Assembly: GCF_003626635.1 (NCBI RefSeq)
Contig: NZ_RAZT01000002.1
Coordinates: 434,001 to 498,000, forward strand
Length of the DNA stretch: 64,000 bases
DNA from: Micromonospora musae
Lineage (GTDB): Bacteria > Actinomycetota > Actinomycetes > Mycobacteriales > Micromonosporaceae
Direction: 5' to 3'
Shown here in pieces: positions 36,600 to 45,512 of the stretch; position 1 is the first letter of the stretch, and the number at the start of each line of letters is the position of its first letter. A program made the position numbers and the translations under genes. The notes under the pieces are model-generated. The model was not told where the DNA came from. It saw only the letters and a list, made by a program, of their open reading frames with translations, and ran no database searches.

Positions 36600-37622
36600 T
36601 CAGGCGGGCATGACGTAGGGGAACGTGTCGGATCTGGCCTGCTGGGCCGCGTCGGCGCCGAGTCCGGAGGTAATTCCGGTGTTCAGCACCATGGAGAACA
36701 TGACCTCGGGCGCGTTGTCCGCCATGGTCCGCCCGTTGCGTCTCGCGAAGCCGTAGTTCGCCGTGGTGCCGATCTGGTACGACAGCAGGTCCGGGTAGAC
36801 CTCCCGGGCCACGCTCCAGCCGTACGCCTGCGGGTCGGGCGCGGTCGCGTTCGCCGCTACGACCCGGGCCACCGTCGAGGCGATCTCCGCTCCGTCGGCG
36901 CGCAGGTCGTCGCAGGGGTGCCGGACGTTGGCCGGGTTGGAGAAGTCGGTGTCGGTGGGCCAGAAGATCGGCCACATCATGGGGTGACCGGCCCGGTTGA
37001 TCTGGCGCCAGCCACCGGCGTCCGTGGCGAGCATCGTGCGGCACCAGACACCGATCTGCGTGCCGTCGGGCAGCATCGGTTCGTCGCGGGACATCTCCAG
37101 GACGACCGAGTCGACGGTGGTGCCGGCGAAGGTGTTCTTCGCGTTCTCCGGCCGCCACGCCGACCGGTCCAGCTTGGCGCCGTTCTTGAACGCGTCGTTC
37201 ACCGTGGCGAGCTGGTCGAGGTCGATGTAGAACGGGTCGACGATCCGGCCCGCCCAGACGCGCACATGTTCGCCCTGGACGACCTCGCCGGTCCGGCCCT
37301 CGGCGCGCAGGACCCCGGTGGCGGCGTCGTCGCGCGCCTCCTCCGCGGTGAGCGCGTGCACCGTCAGCTTCTGCTTTCCCGCCCCGTCGAGTTCGCCGAA
37401 GGCCACCCGGTAGGTCAGCTCCTCGAGCTCGCCGCCGTTGAAGTGGACCTTGAACTCGTACCGCCCCTCGGCGTGGAAGCCCGTCTTGATGTCGGCCCCG
37501 GTGACCGAGCTGTTGACGTCCATGACGAAGACCGTGCCGCGTTCCCCGTCGAAGACGTACAGGTCGTTCAGGTAGAGCTGACCGCTCTGCGCGGCGAGCG
37601 GGGTGTCGAGATGGTGCGACAT
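36600..37622 (-). CDS. DUF4331 family protein
   Basis: A 340-residue protein opening with SHHLDTPLA, the start typical of DUF4331 proteins, and continuing with LNDLYVFDGERGTVFVMDVN and LDQLATVNDAFKNG. Family function is unknown; many homologues are exported and some are found near oxidative enzymes. No signal peptide is visible, so this copy is probably cytosolic unless the start lies further upstream. The ATG at 37622 has GGAG seven bases upstream, which supports the start chosen. Confidence 0.85.
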   Translation of the reverse strand: MSHHLDTPLAAQSGQLYLNDLYVFDGERGTVFVMDVNSSVTGADIKTGFHAEGRYEFKVHFNGGELEELTYRVAFGELDGAGKQKLTVHALTAEEARDDAATGVLRAEGRTGEVVQGEHVRVWAGRIVDPFYIDLDQLATVNDAFKNGAKLDRSAWRPENAKNTFAGTTVDSVVLEMSRDEPMLPDGTQIGVWCRTMLATDAGGWRQINRAGHPMMWPIFWPTDTDFSNPANVRHPCDDLRADGAEIASTVARVVAANATAPDPQAYGWSVAREVYPDLLSYQIGTTANYGFARRNGRTMADNAPEVMFSMVLNTGITSGLGADAAQQARSDTFPYVMPA

Positions 37623-37728
37623 GATCACACTCCGGCCGGGGTCCACTAATCGGGCATTTACGAACATACCGACGGCCCGCCGGTCGGTCGGGACGATTGG
37701 CCGAAGTAGCCGAGCACCCGGGACGCGC

Positions 37729-40158
37729 TCAGAAGACCGAGTGGGTGAGCGTCGCGCGGTAATCGCCGACCACGGCCTGCGGCGGAACCGCCACCGACAC
37801 CGTGGGGTTCCAGGTGGCCGAGTTGCCGCTCGCCGCACCCGACCAACCGGCGGCCGTCCGCGGCACGTCCAGGGTCACGCCCGGTTGCGGCAGGAAGGTG
37901 CCCACCCCGGTGGTGGCGAGCGCGGGCCCCGAGGCGTACGAGACCTGACCGCGCGGGATGGTCTCGGGGGCGGAGCCGCCGCCGGTCACGAAGTTCGTGA
38001 CGCTGACCCTCACCGTCCAGGTGCCGGAGGCCGGACCCCTGTCGTCCGTCACCCGCACCGGCCCGAGCTGATCCCGCAGCGTCTGGCCCGGAAAGCCCGC
38101 ACCGAGCGTCGCCGACACCGGCACGCCGATCGTCAGCCCGGTCAACGGATCGATCACCAGACTCACCGGCCGGGTGATCGACTGGGCGAGCGCGTCGGTC
38201 AACCGGACGGTGAACGAGAAGATCCCGGCCGTGGTCGGCGTGCCGGAGAGCAGCCCGGTGCTCGGGGCGAGCGAGAGCCCGGGCGGCAGCGATCCGGCGC
38301 TCACCGACCAGACGTACGGGGTCACCCCGCCAGTCGCCGTCAGCTCGAACGCGTACGGCTGGTACGCCTTGCCGCGCGGCGGGGTGCCGAAGGTGAAGCT
38401 GGGCGTGGCGGCGTAGCGGAAGCTCGCCGAGCCGGCGACGCCGCGGGTGACGACCGTGACGTTGACCGTCGCCGCGCCGGACCGGGCCGGCATGGACGAG
38501 ATGCGGAGGGTGCCGTCGGCCGCCGTGGTGAAGCACCCGGCAGCCGGACCGGAGGCGCACGGCAGCAGCACCACGGCGGTGCCGGCCGCCTGCTCGGCGG
38601 ACGTGCCGACGAGGATGGCGGTCGCGCCGGTGAGGTTCGTGCCGCCCACCACCACCGCGATGCCACCGTTGAGCGCGCTCTGGGCCGGCGTGACGGTGAC
38701 GCCGGTGGGTGCCGGCAGCGGGGCCACCGGCGTGGTGCTGGACGAGTAGCCGGGGTTCGCGTCGACCGACGAGGAGGTCGCCACGGTCGCCGTCTGGATG
38801 AGCGCCGGAGTCACCCCGGTCCCGGTGACGGCCGCCACGACGGTGATGGGCGGCAGCGTGGTGCCGCCGAGGAACGGGCCGCTTCCGCTGGTGCAGGTGA
38901 TGCTCCGACCCGACGGCGCGCCGCAGGCCCAGCCGGTCCCGTACGCACCGAGCGGCGTCACACCGGCCGGTACGGTCTGGGTGACCGAGATCGGTACGGT
39001 CTCGGTCGCGCCGGGGTCGACGCCGGCGGTGACCGTGTAGCTGACCGGGTCACCCGGTTGCGGATTCGCCGTCACCGCGCTGGTCTGGCTCACGTTCAGG
39101 TCGGGCACCTGGTTGAAGCTGACCGCCCGGGTGTTGTCCACCTCGTGGAAGTCGGTGACCGCGCCGGTGGAGCCCACCCAGCCGAAGGCGAGCTGGCGCG
39201 GGTAGCCACTGGCGTTGAGCCAGGTCGGTGACGGGTACAGGCTCGTCGACACCACCGGCAGCCCGCCGGTCAGCGTCCGGGCCGTCCCACCGACCGGTGT
39301 GAAGCGCACCGCGTACTGTCCGGCGGGGACGGTGATGCCGGTGTCGGTCGTGTACGACGACGTGGTGGTGTTGGCGACCACCTCCACCGGCACGACGGAG
39401 GCCGCCCGGGTGCTCGCCCGCAACGGGATCGCCGGCGAGGAGGTCGTGGTGGCGGTGCTGTTGATCGCGCAGTAGCCGACGCCGTTTCGCCCCGGCCCGC
39501 GGATCACCACCTGGCCCGGCACCCGCCCGCCGGTGGTGGAGATGTACGGCGGATTGGTGCAGCCGGTGCCCTGGTAGACGCTGTTGCTGAAGTTCCCGAA
39601 GACGTCCAGGCCGATGCCGAGGTATCCGTTCGAGAGGCCGACGGTGGTGCCGCTGAACGCGGCCGAGTAGCCGAGCGACCCTCCGGGCTGGCCGATGGCC
39701 GCCGGTGCGAGCGGGTTGGCCGGGTCGACGGCGGCCAGCACGAACGCCAGGCCGTCGGCGCCGGGGGTGCTGCCGCCGTACTGGTAGGTGTTGAACCGCA
39801 CGTGCAGGCCCTGCGAGGTCGGCACGCTCGCCGCGCCGAACACCCCACCCTCGCGGGAGGTCGTCGCCGGAGTCAGCCGCAGCTTTCCGGAGCCCTGCGG
39901 ATCGGTGTTGGTGGGGCAGCTACGCAGCGGACCGGTGGTGCTGTTACCGGCCGCGGTCAGGCAGGCGGCGTTGGCGGTCACGCCGGGCGGCACCCCCGGC
40001 ACGGCGACCGGCCCGAGCCCCGTCACCGTGTTGTCGTGGAACGGCTGGTCGAAGAGGGTGGACCCGGCCGCTGCCGCCGGACCGGAGGTGACCAGTAGGC
40101 CGCCCAGGGTCAGCGCGGCCGTCAGGAGCACGGCCACCGGTCGGCGCAAGAACCGCAT
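37729..40158 (-). CDS. Secreted multidomain protein with L-type lectin, DUF11, IPT/TIG and Ig-like modules
   Basis: An 809-residue secreted protein. Signal peptide: residues 1-30, ending AAAA. Residues about 35-330 look like an L-type (legume) lectin domain with ADGLAFVLAAVDP and LGIGLDVFGNFSN. A DUF11-type repeat (DLNVSQTSAVTANPQPGDPV), an IPT/TIG-like module (GIAVVVGGTNLTGATAILVG) and a putative-Ig domain (LPPGLSLAPSTGLLSGTPTT) follow. No catalytic motif or sortase signal is present; it is likely an adhesin or glycan-binding surface protein. GGAG lies six bases before the ATG, and a TATAGT promoter is 32 bases upstream. Confidence 0.8.
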   Translation of the reverse strand: MRFLRRPVAVLLTAALTLGGLLVTSGPAAAAGSTLFDQPFHDNTVTGLGPVAVPGVPPGVTANAACLTAAGNSTTGPLRSCPTNTDPQGSGKLRLTPATTSREGGVFGAASVPTSQGLHVRFNTYQYGGSTPGADGLAFVLAAVDPANPLAPAAIGQPGGSLGYSAAFSGTTVGLSNGYLGIGLDVFGNFSNSVYQGTGCTNPPYISTTGGRVPGQVVIRGPGRNGVGYCAINSTATTTSSPAIPLRASTRAASVVPVEVVANTTTSSYTTDTGITVPAGQYAVRFTPVGGTARTLTGGLPVVSTSLYPSPTWLNASGYPRQLAFGWVGSTGAVTDFHEVDNTRAVSFNQVPDLNVSQTSAVTANPQPGDPVSYTVTAGVDPGATETVPISVTQTVPAGVTPLGAYGTGWACGAPSGRSITCTSGSGPFLGGTTLPPITVVAAVTGTGVTPALIQTATVATSSSVDANPGYSSSTTPVAPLPAPTGVTVTPAQSALNGGIAVVVGGTNLTGATAILVGTSAEQAAGTAVVLLPCASGPAAGCFTTAADGTLRISSMPARSGAATVNVTVVTRGVAGSASFRYAATPSFTFGTPPRGKAYQPYAFELTATGGVTPYVWSVSAGSLPPGLSLAPSTGLLSGTPTTAGIFSFTVRLTDALAQSITRPVSLVIDPLTGLTIGVPVSATLGAGFPGQTLRDQLGPVRVTDDRGPASGTWTVRVSVTNFVTGGGSAPETIPRGQVSYASGPALATTGVGTFLPQPGVTLDVPRTAAGWSGAASGNSATWNPTVSVAVPPQAVVGDYRATLTHSVF

Positions 40159-40189
40159 CCCCACTCCTGCTCTCGGTCGACTGATGACG

Positions 40190-40195
40190 ACTATA
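40190..40195 (-). promoter_or_regulatory. -10 element of the lectin-domain gene
   Basis: TATAGT on the minus strand, in an AT-richer patch between the M23 peptidase and lectin genes, about 32 bases before the start codon. Confidence 0.5.
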
Positions 40196-40248
40196 GGCGG
40201 AGAAGCGGACAAACAGGATTAAAGGGCTTAAACGCACGTCTTTCACCA

Positions 40249-40899
40249 TCAGTCACAGTTGTTGCTGGTACGGCGAACCGTGTACTCCCGGTCGTCGTGC
40301 GTGATGCCGGAGGGCGAGCCGTCGAACCACGTCTCGACCTTCTCCCAGCCCCGACGCTGCTCGAAGTGCAGGTGCGGCGCTCCGGAGTTTCCGGTGCTGC
40401 CGAGCCGCCCGATCTGCTCGCCCTGGCGGACCCGCTGGCCCTCCTGCACCAAAGGCGGCTCCAGCATGTGGAGGTACTGCGTCTCCCACCGGCCGCCATG
40501 GTCGATCTTCACCCAGTAGCCGCCGCCGCGTCCGCGCGGGCCCTCCGGATTCTCCGGCGTACGACCGCCGAGCGAACCGTTGATCCCGGCGACGGTGACC
40601 GTGCCCGCGGCGGCGGCGAGCACCGGACGACCCCACGCCTCCCCCTCGATGGGGAAGAGGTCGACGTCGTAGTCGTCGTGGCCCGGATAGGTACCGAGCT
40701 GCCACGTCTCGCCGCAGGCGACCGGAAGTTGGAACGGCGGGCGCGGCCCCGGCGGCAGCAGCATCGGCACGACCAGCGCGGCGACCGCCACGACGGCCGC
40801 CGCCGCGACGAGCACCAGGACGATCCGGGTGGTACGGCTGCGGGGACGGCGGTGGGTGTGGCGTCTGCGGGGGCTGCCGGTCGTCACCGGACGAAGCAT
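40249..40899 (-). CDS. M23 family metallopeptidase (LytM type)
   Basis: A 216-residue protein with a basic cytosolic N-terminus (about 25 residues), one membrane helix (RIVLVLVAAAAVVAVAALVV) and an extracellular peptidase M23 domain. Zinc motifs are PGHDDYDVDL and GAPHLHFEQR, with RWETQYLHM between them. The first motif deviates from the usual HxxxD spacing context but keeps the His and Asp. M23 enzymes cut peptidoglycan cross-links. The ATG at 40899 lacks a good ribosome binding site, so the start is uncertain. Confidence 0.82.
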   Translation of the reverse strand: MLRPVTTGSPRRRHTHRRPRSRTTRIVLVLVAAAAVVAVAALVVPMLLPPGPRPPFQLPVACGETWQLGTYPGHDDYDVDLFPIEGEAWGRPVLAAAAGTVTVAGINGSLGGRTPENPEGPRGRGGGYWVKIDHGGRWETQYLHMLEPPLVQEGQRVRQGEQIGRLGSTGNSGAPHLHFEQRRGWEKVETWFDGSPSGITHDDREYTVRRTSNNCD

Positions 40900-41006
40900 G
40901 GCAGACGCCGGCAAGAGCGCGCCGACTCGGTACGCCACCGCCCGGAGGCGACGGATCGTGATCGTGGCGGTACCGGCACGTGACGGGACGCCGGCAGGCT
41001 GAAGCC

Positions 41007-41543
41007 GTGCGGCGAATGACGATCCCCGGAGTTCTGGTGCTGCTGCTCGGTCTCCTGAGCGCCTGCACCCCACCCGACAAGCCACTGCTCGCCCTGAGCG
41101 TGCAGCAGGGTCGGCCGGTGGGCGTCCTCGTCACGTGCGGCGACGGTCTCGCCCAGGTCAGCGTCTACGAGCGGACCACCGGCACCCCGGGAACCTGGTC
41201 GTTCGTCCACTGGCACGTCAGCGGCGCGCCGGCGAGCGAGACCGTGGAGGTGCCGCTGCTCGGCGAGCCGCCGGCCGGCTGGCGGCTCGACGACACCCGC
41301 GAGACGCCCGCCCCGGAGGCGGGTGAGACGAGCCGCTACGAGCAGCTCACCGCGCTCGAACCCGGAGTCGGCTACGGGCTCGGCGGCAGCACCGGCGTCG
41401 ACGACGCCGTGTCGATCACCTTCACCATCGCCGACCTCGACCGGCTCGGCCCGGACGAGGTCCTGACGGCGGTCGAGTTCGGCGAGCCGCGGATCGTGTC
41501 GCGGGACACGTTCGTGGCCGACGCCCGCGACAGTTGCGGATAG
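41007..41543 (+). CDS. Putative lipoprotein
   Basis: A 178-residue protein with a short signal peptide and lipobox LLSAC (acylated Cys near residue 19). The mature part has Ig-like strand patterns (VYERTTGTPGTWSFVHWHVS) and no recognised domain. The GTG at 41007 gives the signal peptide its Arg-Arg start; an ATG three codons later is an alternative. The TAG stop codon is formed at the left junction of the MITE-like element: TA belongs to the target and G to the element. Confidence 0.72.
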   Translation: MRRMTIPGVLVLLLGLLSACTPPDKPLLALSVQQGRPVGVLVTCGDGLAQVSVYERTTGTPGTWSFVHWHVSGAPASETVEVPLLGEPPAGWRLDDTRETPAPEAGETSRYEQLTALEPGVGYGLGGSTGVDDAVSITFTIADLDRLGPDEVLTAVEFGEPRIVSRDTFVADARDSCG

Positions 41544-41706
41544 GGCGTGTGTCGAAGTCCTCGGTCGAGTCGAGGCGGAGTCCAGGCGGCGCTCCGGCAA
41601 GGCGGGGATTCGTTCGGATACCGGTGTCGTATCCGGACGAAGCGCCGACGCCGCCGGTCGTCGTCTGGGCCCGCCGCAGGCCGGCCAGGGACTTTGACAC
41701 ATGCCC
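41543..41706. mobile_element. MITE-like non-autonomous element, 164 bp
   Basis: Terminal inverted repeats: the left end GGGCGTGTGTCGAAGTCC matches the reverse complement of the right end, GGGCATGTGTCAAAGTCC, at 16 of 18 positions. TA dinucleotides flank both ends (41541-41542, 41707-41708), as expected for IS630/Tc1-like or some IS5-like insertions into TA. Inside is a further hairpin (TTCGTTCGGATAC / GTATCCGGACGAA, one mismatch). No transposase is encoded. The element fills the gap between two convergent genes. Confidence 0.7.
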
Positions 41707-41716
41707 TAGCGGGGCA

Positions 41717-43909
41717 TCACCTCAGCAGCCACTTCTGGTTGTCCGTGGTGTCGTCGCAGGTCCACTGCTGCACCGGCGCGCCGTTCTCGGTGCGACCGTC
41801 GACCACGTCGAGGCACTTGCCGCTGCTGACGTTCACCAGTTGACGCTCCTCGTTCAACCTGAACTTCTGCGCCGGGGTGCCGTTGCAGTCGGTCAGCTGG
41901 ACCACCGCGCCGTCGTCGCTGGACGCGTTGGCCACGTCCATGCACCGGCCGTCCAACCGGATGCTCTGGTCCGAACCGAGCGTCCAGAGCTGGTTGCGGT
42001 CCCGGCTGGCCAGGCAGTCGCGGATGAGCAGGCGCGGCGAGCCGGGGGCGCCGAGGTCCTTGATGTCCAGACACCTGTTGCTCGCCACCCCGACGATCCG
42101 GTCCCCCGGCTTCGGCGGCGCGGGGCTCACCGTCCCCGTCGACAGGTCCGGCTCCGGCGAGTGCAGCGCACCGGCGTCCGGCGGGACGTCCGCGGTCGGC
42201 CGGGTGCCGTCCGGCTTCTCCGAGCCCACGCTGAACCCCGCCGTGACCTTCCGGAACGCACTCGCGCTGGCGGTCCAGGCCTCCTCCGGCGCGGACCAGA
42301 GGATGCGGAAGCCCTGCCGGTCCGCGGTGGCGAACGTGCGCTGACGGGCATGGAGGACGGTGCCGCTCTCAGCCGTGTAGACCCATTCCCAGTCGGCGGC
42401 CCGCAGCCCGTAGTTGACGGCGACGATCTCGATCCGGCGGTAGTCGCGGTACGTACCGTCCGCCGATCCCGCCTCCCGTTCGGTCAGCTCGGCCACGGGA
42501 TCGTTGCCGGGCGCGTCGGTCCGGCTGACCGCCAGCATCCGCTCGCCGTCCGGCTCGTGGAACTCGACAGTCGTCCCGTGCCGGACTATCCGCCAGTCCC
42601 GCGGCGCCGGGACGGCGTAGCCGCTGCGATCGGAGTAGACGGACCAGGCGAGCGCCCCCGCCGCCGGGGAGGCGGACGAGTCCGGCGCGGCCGTCCCCTG
42701 CGGCGCGGCGGCGTCCACCATCTCGCCCACGTCCGCGCCGTCACCGGCTGCCTCGCGGGCCGCCAGGGGGATGCCGATTCCGAGCCCGAGCAGCAGCACC
42801 CCGGCGAGCGCCCCGACCAGCAGGGCCCGTCGGCGACGCACGACGGCGACCACGGGAGACGCACCGCCGCTCTCCGCGGCCGGCGCCGGCAGGCCGCGCG
42901 TGGCCGCGGCGGAAGCCGGCACCGACGCCATGGCCGGTGACGTGGCCGGCCCGCTCGGCACCCCGGCAGTGGGCGGCTCGGCGCCGAGCGACTCCGCCGG
43001 GGGCGGCGAACCGGGCCCGGCCGGGGCGAGACCGGGATGCCGCGGCACCAGTTGCGTCTTCGCGCTGAGTGCCACGTGCTGCGGCGCCTCGGCGAGCACC
43101 CGGCGGAGGAACTGCTCCGCGGTGTCGGCGTCCATCCGCTCGGCCGGGTCCTTGCGGAGCAGCCCCTCCAGCAGCGGCAGGAGCGGACCCGCAGAACGGG
43201 GCCTGGGCGGCGGTTCGGTGACGAGCGCGGTGAGGCTCATCATGCTCGACGGCCGGGCGTACGGCGACTGACCCTCGACGGCCGCGAAGAGGGTGGCCCC
43301 GAGCGACCACAGGTCACCGGCCGGCCCGACGACGTTCTTCATGGCCCGTTCGGGCGACACGTACGCGGGCGAGCCCAGCACGATGCCGGTGAGGGTCAGG
43401 TTCGAGTCCTCGACGGCGGTGGCCAGACCGAAGTCGGTGAGCACGATCCGGCCGTCGGCGCCGATGAGGATGTTGGCCGGCTTGACATCGCGGTGCACGA
43501 GCCCGGCTCGATGCGCGGCGCGGAGCGCGCCGAGCACGGCCAGCCCGATCTCGGCGGCCCGCAGCGGCGGGATCGAACCCTCGCTGGTGATGACGTCGTG
43601 CAGCGAGCGGGACGGAACGTACTCCATCACGATCTGCGGGTCGCCGTCCGCGCTCAGCAACACGTCGAAGACCTTGACGGCGCTCACGTGGTCGAGCCGG
43701 GCGATCGCGCGCGCCTCGCGAAGCGACCGCACCCGCAATTCCTGCCGCGCCTCGTCGGTCAGGTTGGGCGGCGGAACGATTTCCTTGATGGCCACGTCCC
43801 GGTGAAGCATGCGGTCCCGGGCTTTCCACACCCGACCCATTCCGCCCTGGCCGAGCAGCTCCACGACTTCATACCGATCGGTAACAAGGATTGGTACGAT
43901 CTCCGGCAC
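41717..43909 (-). CDS. Membrane Ser/Thr protein kinase with extracellular ricin B lectin domain
   Basis: A 730-residue PknB-like kinase. The cytosolic kinase domain (about 12-270) has GQGGMGRVWKARD, K42 (VAIKEI), E65, HRDVKPAN (D141) and DFG (D159). A Pro/Ala-rich linker and a single membrane helix (about 362-383) follow. Outside are a roughly 140-residue beta-rich domain and a C-terminal ricin B lectin domain (about 600-730) with repeated Gln-x-Trp units (NQLWTL, QQWTC, NQKWLL). PASTA repeats are absent; sensing is probably through a sugar. The GTG start has a weak ribosome binding site. Confidence 0.9.
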   Translation of the reverse strand: MPEIVPILVTDRYEVVELLGQGGMGRVWKARDRMLHRDVAIKEIVPPPNLTDEARQELRVRSLREARAIARLDHVSAVKVFDVLLSADGDPQIVMEYVPSRSLHDVITSEGSIPPLRAAEIGLAVLGALRAAHRAGLVHRDVKPANILIGADGRIVLTDFGLATAVEDSNLTLTGIVLGSPAYVSPERAMKNVVGPAGDLWSLGATLFAAVEGQSPYARPSSMMSLTALVTEPPPRPRSAGPLLPLLEGLLRKDPAERMDADTAEQFLRRVLAEAPQHVALSAKTQLVPRHPGLAPAGPGSPPPAESLGAEPPTAGVPSGPATSPAMASVPASAAATRGLPAPAAESGGASPVVAVVRRRRALLVGALAGVLLLGLGIGIPLAAREAAGDGADVGEMVDAAAPQGTAAPDSSASPAAGALAWSVYSDRSGYAVPAPRDWRIVRHGTTVEFHEPDGERMLAVSRTDAPGNDPVAELTEREAGSADGTYRDYRRIEIVAVNYGLRAADWEWVYTAESGTVLHARQRTFATADRQGFRILWSAPEEAWTASASAFRKVTAGFSVGSEKPDGTRPTADVPPDAGALHSPEPDLSTGTVSPAPPKPGDRIVGVASNRCLDIKDLGAPGSPRLLIRDCLASRDRNQLWTLGSDQSIRLDGRCMDVANASSDDGAVVQLTDCNGTPAQKFRLNEERQLVNVSSGKCLDVVDGRTENGAPVQQWTCDDTTDNQKWLLR

Positions 43910-44583
43910 GCGGGAGAGGCTACCTGCCCGATCCGACGTTCATTTTCCTGCCGGCGACTCCTACGCATTTGTGACCGGGGTCATCCCTGCCCAACCCCCT
44001 GTTGTCACCGGCGACCGACCGCGTCAGGTGACGACGGTCGCGCACACCGTAAGGATTTCCCGGGGTTTACCCGACGGGCGTCAGATATTGGACACGGAGA
44101 CGGCCGTCACCCAACACGCGTTGAAGAACCACATTCGACGGTGGACCGACACCGCCCACGGAAAAGGTGTTCCATCGACGCCGCCGCACTCGCGGTGAGC
44201 CGCCGCACACGCCGCCGCGCCGCATTCACGCGCTGTTTCGACGAGTTGCCGGATAAGGCACGAACCCGATTTCCACAGCGCCGGTCAGCGCAGGTGAACG
44301 GGTGGCACCGCCGACTCGGTCCGGGGCACTGGTCGAGATCCACAGCCGGGTGCGGGGATCGGACGGAGACCTCGGCGCGGACGGTGCGCTCCGGGGCGCG
44401 CCGCAGGCGTCGCCGACGCCCGGCCGCGCTCCCGAAGGCTGTGGCGGAGGCGACAACGTCGATGGTTCGGAGGCCTGAACCGGGGACTTCTCCGCAACGT
44501 GTGTAGTACGAATGGCCGGGGGTGCGTCGGGAGGCCGACCACCTCGCACCAGAGCACCCGACACGCGAAGGCGGGAGTCAGGA
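43910..44583. other. 674-base gap without a recognised gene
   Basis: Lies between the divergent kinase and SnoaL genes. Composition is slightly less GC-rich than the flanks, and short open frames on both strands show neither a ribosome binding site nor a recognisable domain. The promoters of the two flanking genes must lie here. A small RNA or a short gene cannot be excluded. Confidence 0.3.
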
Positions 44584-44916
44584 ATGACGACCAGCGACAT
44601 CCCCACCCCGATCCAGGCGTTCATCGACGCCACGAACCGCGCCGACTCGGACGCCTTCGTGGCCGCCTTCACCGACGACGCGTACCTCAACGACTGGGGC
44701 CGCGAGTTCCGCGGCCGCGACGGCGTACGCGACTGGGACCGGACCGACAACATCGGGGTGCAGTCGCGCTTCGAGTTCAAGGGGATCAAGTCCGGCGCCG
44801 ACCCGGACAGCTACGTCGTCACCCTGAAGGTCTCCGGCAACGGCTACAACGGCACCGGCCCGATGACCTTCCACCTGCGCGACGGCCTGATCTCCAGCCT
44901 GCGCATCAGCGGCTGA
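44584..44916 (+). CDS. SnoaL-like/NTF2 fold protein
   Basis: A 110-residue single-domain protein of the SnoaL/NTF2 fold: IQAFIDATNRADSDAFVAAF at the start, DWGREFRGRDGVRDW in the middle and the closing strand pair ending RDGLISSLRISG. Such proteins are isomerases, cyclases or ligand binders; the pocket residues do not identify which. GGGAG lies about eight bases before the ATG at 44584. Confidence 0.85.
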   Translation: MTTSDIPTPIQAFIDATNRADSDAFVAAFTDDAYLNDWGREFRGRDGVRDWDRTDNIGVQSRFEFKGIKSGADPDSYVVTLKVSGNGYNGTGPMTFHLRDGLISSLRISG

Positions 44917-44952
44917 CGCGGGGCGGTCACCGCCCACGCCACGGCGGCCCGA

Positions 44953-45456
44953 CTACCAGTGCTCCACGGTGCGCAGCTCGGCCACTCGCCACCGGCCCTC
45001 CGACCCGTGCAGCAGCCCGACGAGGAGCCGGGCCGCCCGACCGGTGCCGAACCGGATCTGCGCGCGCGTCTCGGCGTGGAGTTGCCCCTCGGTGCGGACG
45101 ACCGTCGTACCGTCGATCGTGTAACCGTTGATCGCCTGATTACCGGCGTAGAGCTCGGCGAACTCGGCCGGCCCGGTCTGCTCCCGACGCTCGGCCGTGA
45201 GCAGCCCGTACGCCACCGCGAACTCCTTCGCGACGACCGCGTCGAGGTAGGCTGCTGCCGCCGCCTGCGCGCGGCGCCCCTCCGCCAGCCCTCGCTTCGA
45301 CGTGGCCACCAGCCAGACCATCGCGCAGCCCGCCGCGACGGCCCCGACCGCCAGGGCCGACCAGAGCGACAGCCGTTTGGTGCCGCAGCCCAGGCACACG
45401 ACGACGGTCAGGCCGAACGCCAGGACACCGGAGACTCTGGCCACTCGAACCGACAT
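44953..45456 (-). CDS. Membrane protein with extracellular NTF2-like domain
   Basis: A 167-residue protein with two N-terminal hydrophobic helices (about 5-24 and 32-52) and a C-terminal soluble domain of about 110 residues. The pattern AAYLDAVVAKEFAVAYGLLT through GRWRVAELRTVEHW resembles DUF4878-type NTF2 folds. It is the gene downstream of bioN on the same strand, 56 bases after it, but no link to biotin is evident. Confidence 0.7.
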   Translation of the reverse strand: MSVRVARVSGVLAFGLTVVVCLGCGTKRLSLWSALAVGAVAAGCAMVWLVATSKRGLAEGRRAQAAAAAYLDAVVAKEFAVAYGLLTAERREQTGPAEFAELYAGNQAINGYTIDGTTVVRTEGQLHAETRAQIRFGTGRAARLLVGLLHGSEGRWRVAELRTVEHW

Positions 45457-45512
45457 GGGCAGGCAGCCTAGCCGGGGGCCGAGGGCAGGGGCCAGGGCCA
45501 GCCTCAACGGGG

